A DNA stretch of 64,000 nucleotides from Methanofollis liminatans DSM 4140. Its GTDB lineage: Archaea > Halobacteriota > Methanomicrobia > Methanomicrobiales > Methanofollaceae. The stretch covers positions 248,001 to 312,000 of the forward strand of contig NZ_CM001555.1 in the NCBI RefSeq assembly GCF_000275865.1, read 5' to 3'. Of the stretch, positions 62,676-64,000 are shown in pieces. Under the pieces are notes generated by a model, which saw only the letters and a program-made list of their open reading frames with translations, was not told the origin of the DNA and did not search any database. The first letter of the stretch is position 1. Each line of letters begins with the position of its first letter. The position numbers and the translations under genes are program-made.

Positions 62676-63443
62676 TCACCCCATGTATGTCAGGAACGTG
62701 TAGTTCCTCGACGTGAACGATTTCGACCCGCTGATCTTCAGGAACCAGTTCCCCTCTGCGATCCCCTCTTCGTTCGAGACCCTGAGATAGATCCTGCCGT
62801 CCTCGTTGCCGTCGCTCATGTCGTCATAGGTGCCGAGCACGCCGCCCGGATAATAGATGGTGAGATCGAGCGGCCGATCAGGGTCTTTCCAGACGAGATC
62901 GACCCAGAAACAGGTCATGTTCGGGGTGATCTCCAGCATATAGTAGCGGTTCCTCCCGCCGAATCCCGGCAGGACGGGGAGCGTGTTCGAGGATAGGAGC
63001 GGGGCCTCTGCCTCGCCTCCTCCGGAGAGAAGAGTGTCTTCTTTCGCCAGGGCGCCCCCGCCCTCTGCCTCTTTTTCAGGAGCACGGTAGATGACGGCAG
63101 ATGTGGCAGCCTCATCGCCGCTCTTCACCGTGTACACCGATACGCTGAGGGCGGAAGTCCGGGCATCCCTCTCCGCCGAAGCGGCGGGGAGGAGGGGGCC
63201 GTTCAGGATGGCGATATAGCCCGGGACCTCGACAAACCCGGACGATTCGATGGTGTTGACCGTGATCACGCCCCCGGTGCTGGAGGCCGCACCCCGGGCA
63301 TTGACGACCGTGACCGTGATCACCGACGGCAGGTCTGGATCGGCCTGGCTCATGCTGCCACCGCCCGAGACCGAAAAGACCGACGCGGAAGAGGCGACGA
63401 CCAGCAGCAGCACCAGCGCGCACCCCGCGACCCACCAACGCAT
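62676..63443 (-). CDS. exported protein of unknown function, partner of the tethered regulator
   Basis: A 255-residue protein with a signal helix (WWVAGCALVLLLVVASSASVF) and a beta-rich mature part. The end (MTCFWVDLVWKDPDRPLDLTIYY, then GNWFLKISGSKSF) looks like a pre-peptidase/P-type beta domain that binds surface ligands. ATG 63443 is used as signal peptides start there; the frame is open to 63485. Four bases separate it from the regulator gene. It may be the sensing ectodomain of that pair. Confidence 0.65.
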   Translation of the reverse strand: MRWWVAGCALVLLLVVASSASVFSVSGGGSMSQADPDLPSVITVTVVNARGAASSTGGVITVNTIESSGFVEVPGYIAILNGPLLPAASAERDARTSALSVSVYTVKSGDEAATSAVIYRAPEKEAEGGGALAKEDTLLSGGGEAEAPLLSSNTLPVLPGFGGRNRYYMLEITPNMTCFWVDLVWKDPDRPLDLTIYYPGGVLGTYDDMSDGNEDGRIYLRVSNEEGIAEGNWFLKISGSKSFTSRNYTFLTYMG

Positions 63444-63607
63444 GGGTATGATCTGGTACCTATCCCCTCTTAAATCATCTGGCACATCTGTTTACATGTT
63501 GCAGGTCTCAAACGGGCTATCAGAACGTGTAAACGATTGCGTCAGAAGTCTATTATAAAATGTGACCAATACCTGACTGTCTGTCCAATCAGAGGAATGT
63601 AAATCCC
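63444..63607. promoter_or_regulatory. divergent promoter region with inverted repeat
   Basis: Between the exported-protein gene and the ABC gene are two 7-bp inverted arms, GTTTACA (63490-63496) and TGTAAAC (63528-63534), 31 bases apart. A TATA-like TATTATAAAATG at about 63550-63561 serves the ABC gene. The arms could be operators for the tethered HTH regulator next door (inference). Confidence 0.45.
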
Positions 63608-64000
63608 ATGATACGATGTGAACACCTTACCAAGGTCTATAACGGGGTGGCGGCGGTCGACGACCTCAACCTGGCGATCCCGGCCGGCGAGATTTTCGGG
63701 CTCCTCGGCCCGAACGGCGCCGGCAAGAGTACCACGATCCTGATGCTGATCGGGCTCATCGAACCGACATCAGGGGCGTGCTTTATCGACGGCATCGAGG
63801 TGGCGAAAAACCCGATCGAGGTGAAACACCGGATCGGCTACATGCCCGAGGACGTCGGGTTCTACGCCACCCTCACGGCCGAAGAGAACCTCGACTACTC
63901 GGCGAAACTCTACGGCATGGACGCCGCCGTGCGGCGGAAGCGGATCCCCGACCTCCTCTCCCTCGTCGGCCTCGACGGGGTCGAGAAGGTCGTCGGCGGC
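63608..64000 (+). CDS. ABC transporter ATP-binding protein, 5' part (runs off the window)
   Basis: The first 131 residues are visible and open to the window edge. MIRCEHLTKVYNGVAAVDDL opens the domain, the Walker A motif is GLLGPNGAGKSTT near residue 36, and the Q-loop-equivalent region GYMPEDVGFYATLTAEENL follows. It belongs to the export/NatA-like class that powers ABC-2 permeases. Binding site GAGG precedes the ATG. The permease gene presumably follows outside the window. Confidence 0.92.
   Translation, partial: MIRCEHLTKVYNGVAAVDDLNLAIPAGEIFGLLGPNGAGKSTTILMLIGLIEPTSGACFIDGIEVAKNPIEVKHRIGYMPEDVGFYATLTAEENLDYSAKLYGMDAAVRRKRIPDLLSLVGLDGVEKVVGG

Overview
The window is about 64 kb of GC-rich DNA from a hydrogenotrophic methanogenic archaeon, most likely order Methanomicrobiales (a Methanofollis/Methanoculleus-like organism; this placement is inference). 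The evidence is a complete F420-reducing [NiFe]-hydrogenase operon (frhADGB), a methanopterin gene (mptA), a methanofuran-type kinase (mfnE), archaeal RNA polymerase subunit L, aIF2-beta, aEF1-beta, Tsr3, archaeal SRP 7S RNA, TATA-box promoters with many apparently leaderless starts, and many HTH-PAS signalling proteins. No CRISPR array or rRNA is present. Two tRNA genes are present: Asn-GTT and a CAT-anticodon tRNA.

Region by region. 0-5.5 kb: a HEAT-repeat/MscS/DUF432 operon, an FKBP isomerase, an RRM protein, a 2H phosphoesterase, and a MASE3-PAS histidine kinase whose 5' end is cut by a mobile element. 5.5-7.2 kb: an intact IS200/IS605 element (tnpA, tnpB, hairpin ends). 7.3-10.7 kb: a cation/proton antiporter, a PLP aminotransferase, a PspC protein and a DUF2124 protein. 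10.9-14.7 kb: frhADGB on the minus strand, with an FrhG that carries an unusual N-terminal extension of about 110 residues. 15.2-30 kb: housekeeping genes (mptA, ilvC, purL, aIF2-beta, rpoL, map, a Pro-dipeptidase, an AAA ATPase) plus an HTH-multi-PAS protein. 30.6-34.9 kb: an accessory stretch around two tRNA genes with a decayed MNT/HEPN toxin-antitoxin module, an orphan DNA methyltransferase, a tRNA-antisense ORF and small membrane proteins. 34.9-39.2 kb: a sulfur-related cluster on the minus strand (two YeeE/YedE half-transporters, a CstB-like persulfide-dioxygenase/rhodanese protein and an SLC13-type permease). 39.6-49.2 kb: a secreted PKD/fasciclin protein, SRP RNA with malate dehydrogenase directly behind it, aEF1-beta, mfnE, an exported phospholipase D and a DASS transporter. 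49.6-58 kb: a degenerate sensor/RecA-like pair, an exported acetolactate decarboxylase, an Rsm22-type methyltransferase, a second HTH-PAS protein and a frameshifted TPR protein. 58-64 kb: a TudS-like/deoxyribosyltransferase fusion, tsr3, alpha-glucan phosphorylase, a membrane-anchored HTH regulator with a secreted partner, and the start of an ABC transporter.

How it fits together: the Frh operon supplies F420H2 from hydrogen for methanogenesis, and mptA and mfnE feed C1-carrier cofactors. ilvC and an exported acetolactate decarboxylase touch branched-chain/acetoin chemistry. The sulfur cluster looks built to import and process sulfane sulfur. The most unusual items are the TudS-NDT fusion, the extended FrhG, the persulfide cluster in an anaerobe, the IS-interrupted MASE3 kinase and the HEPN/MNT ruin.
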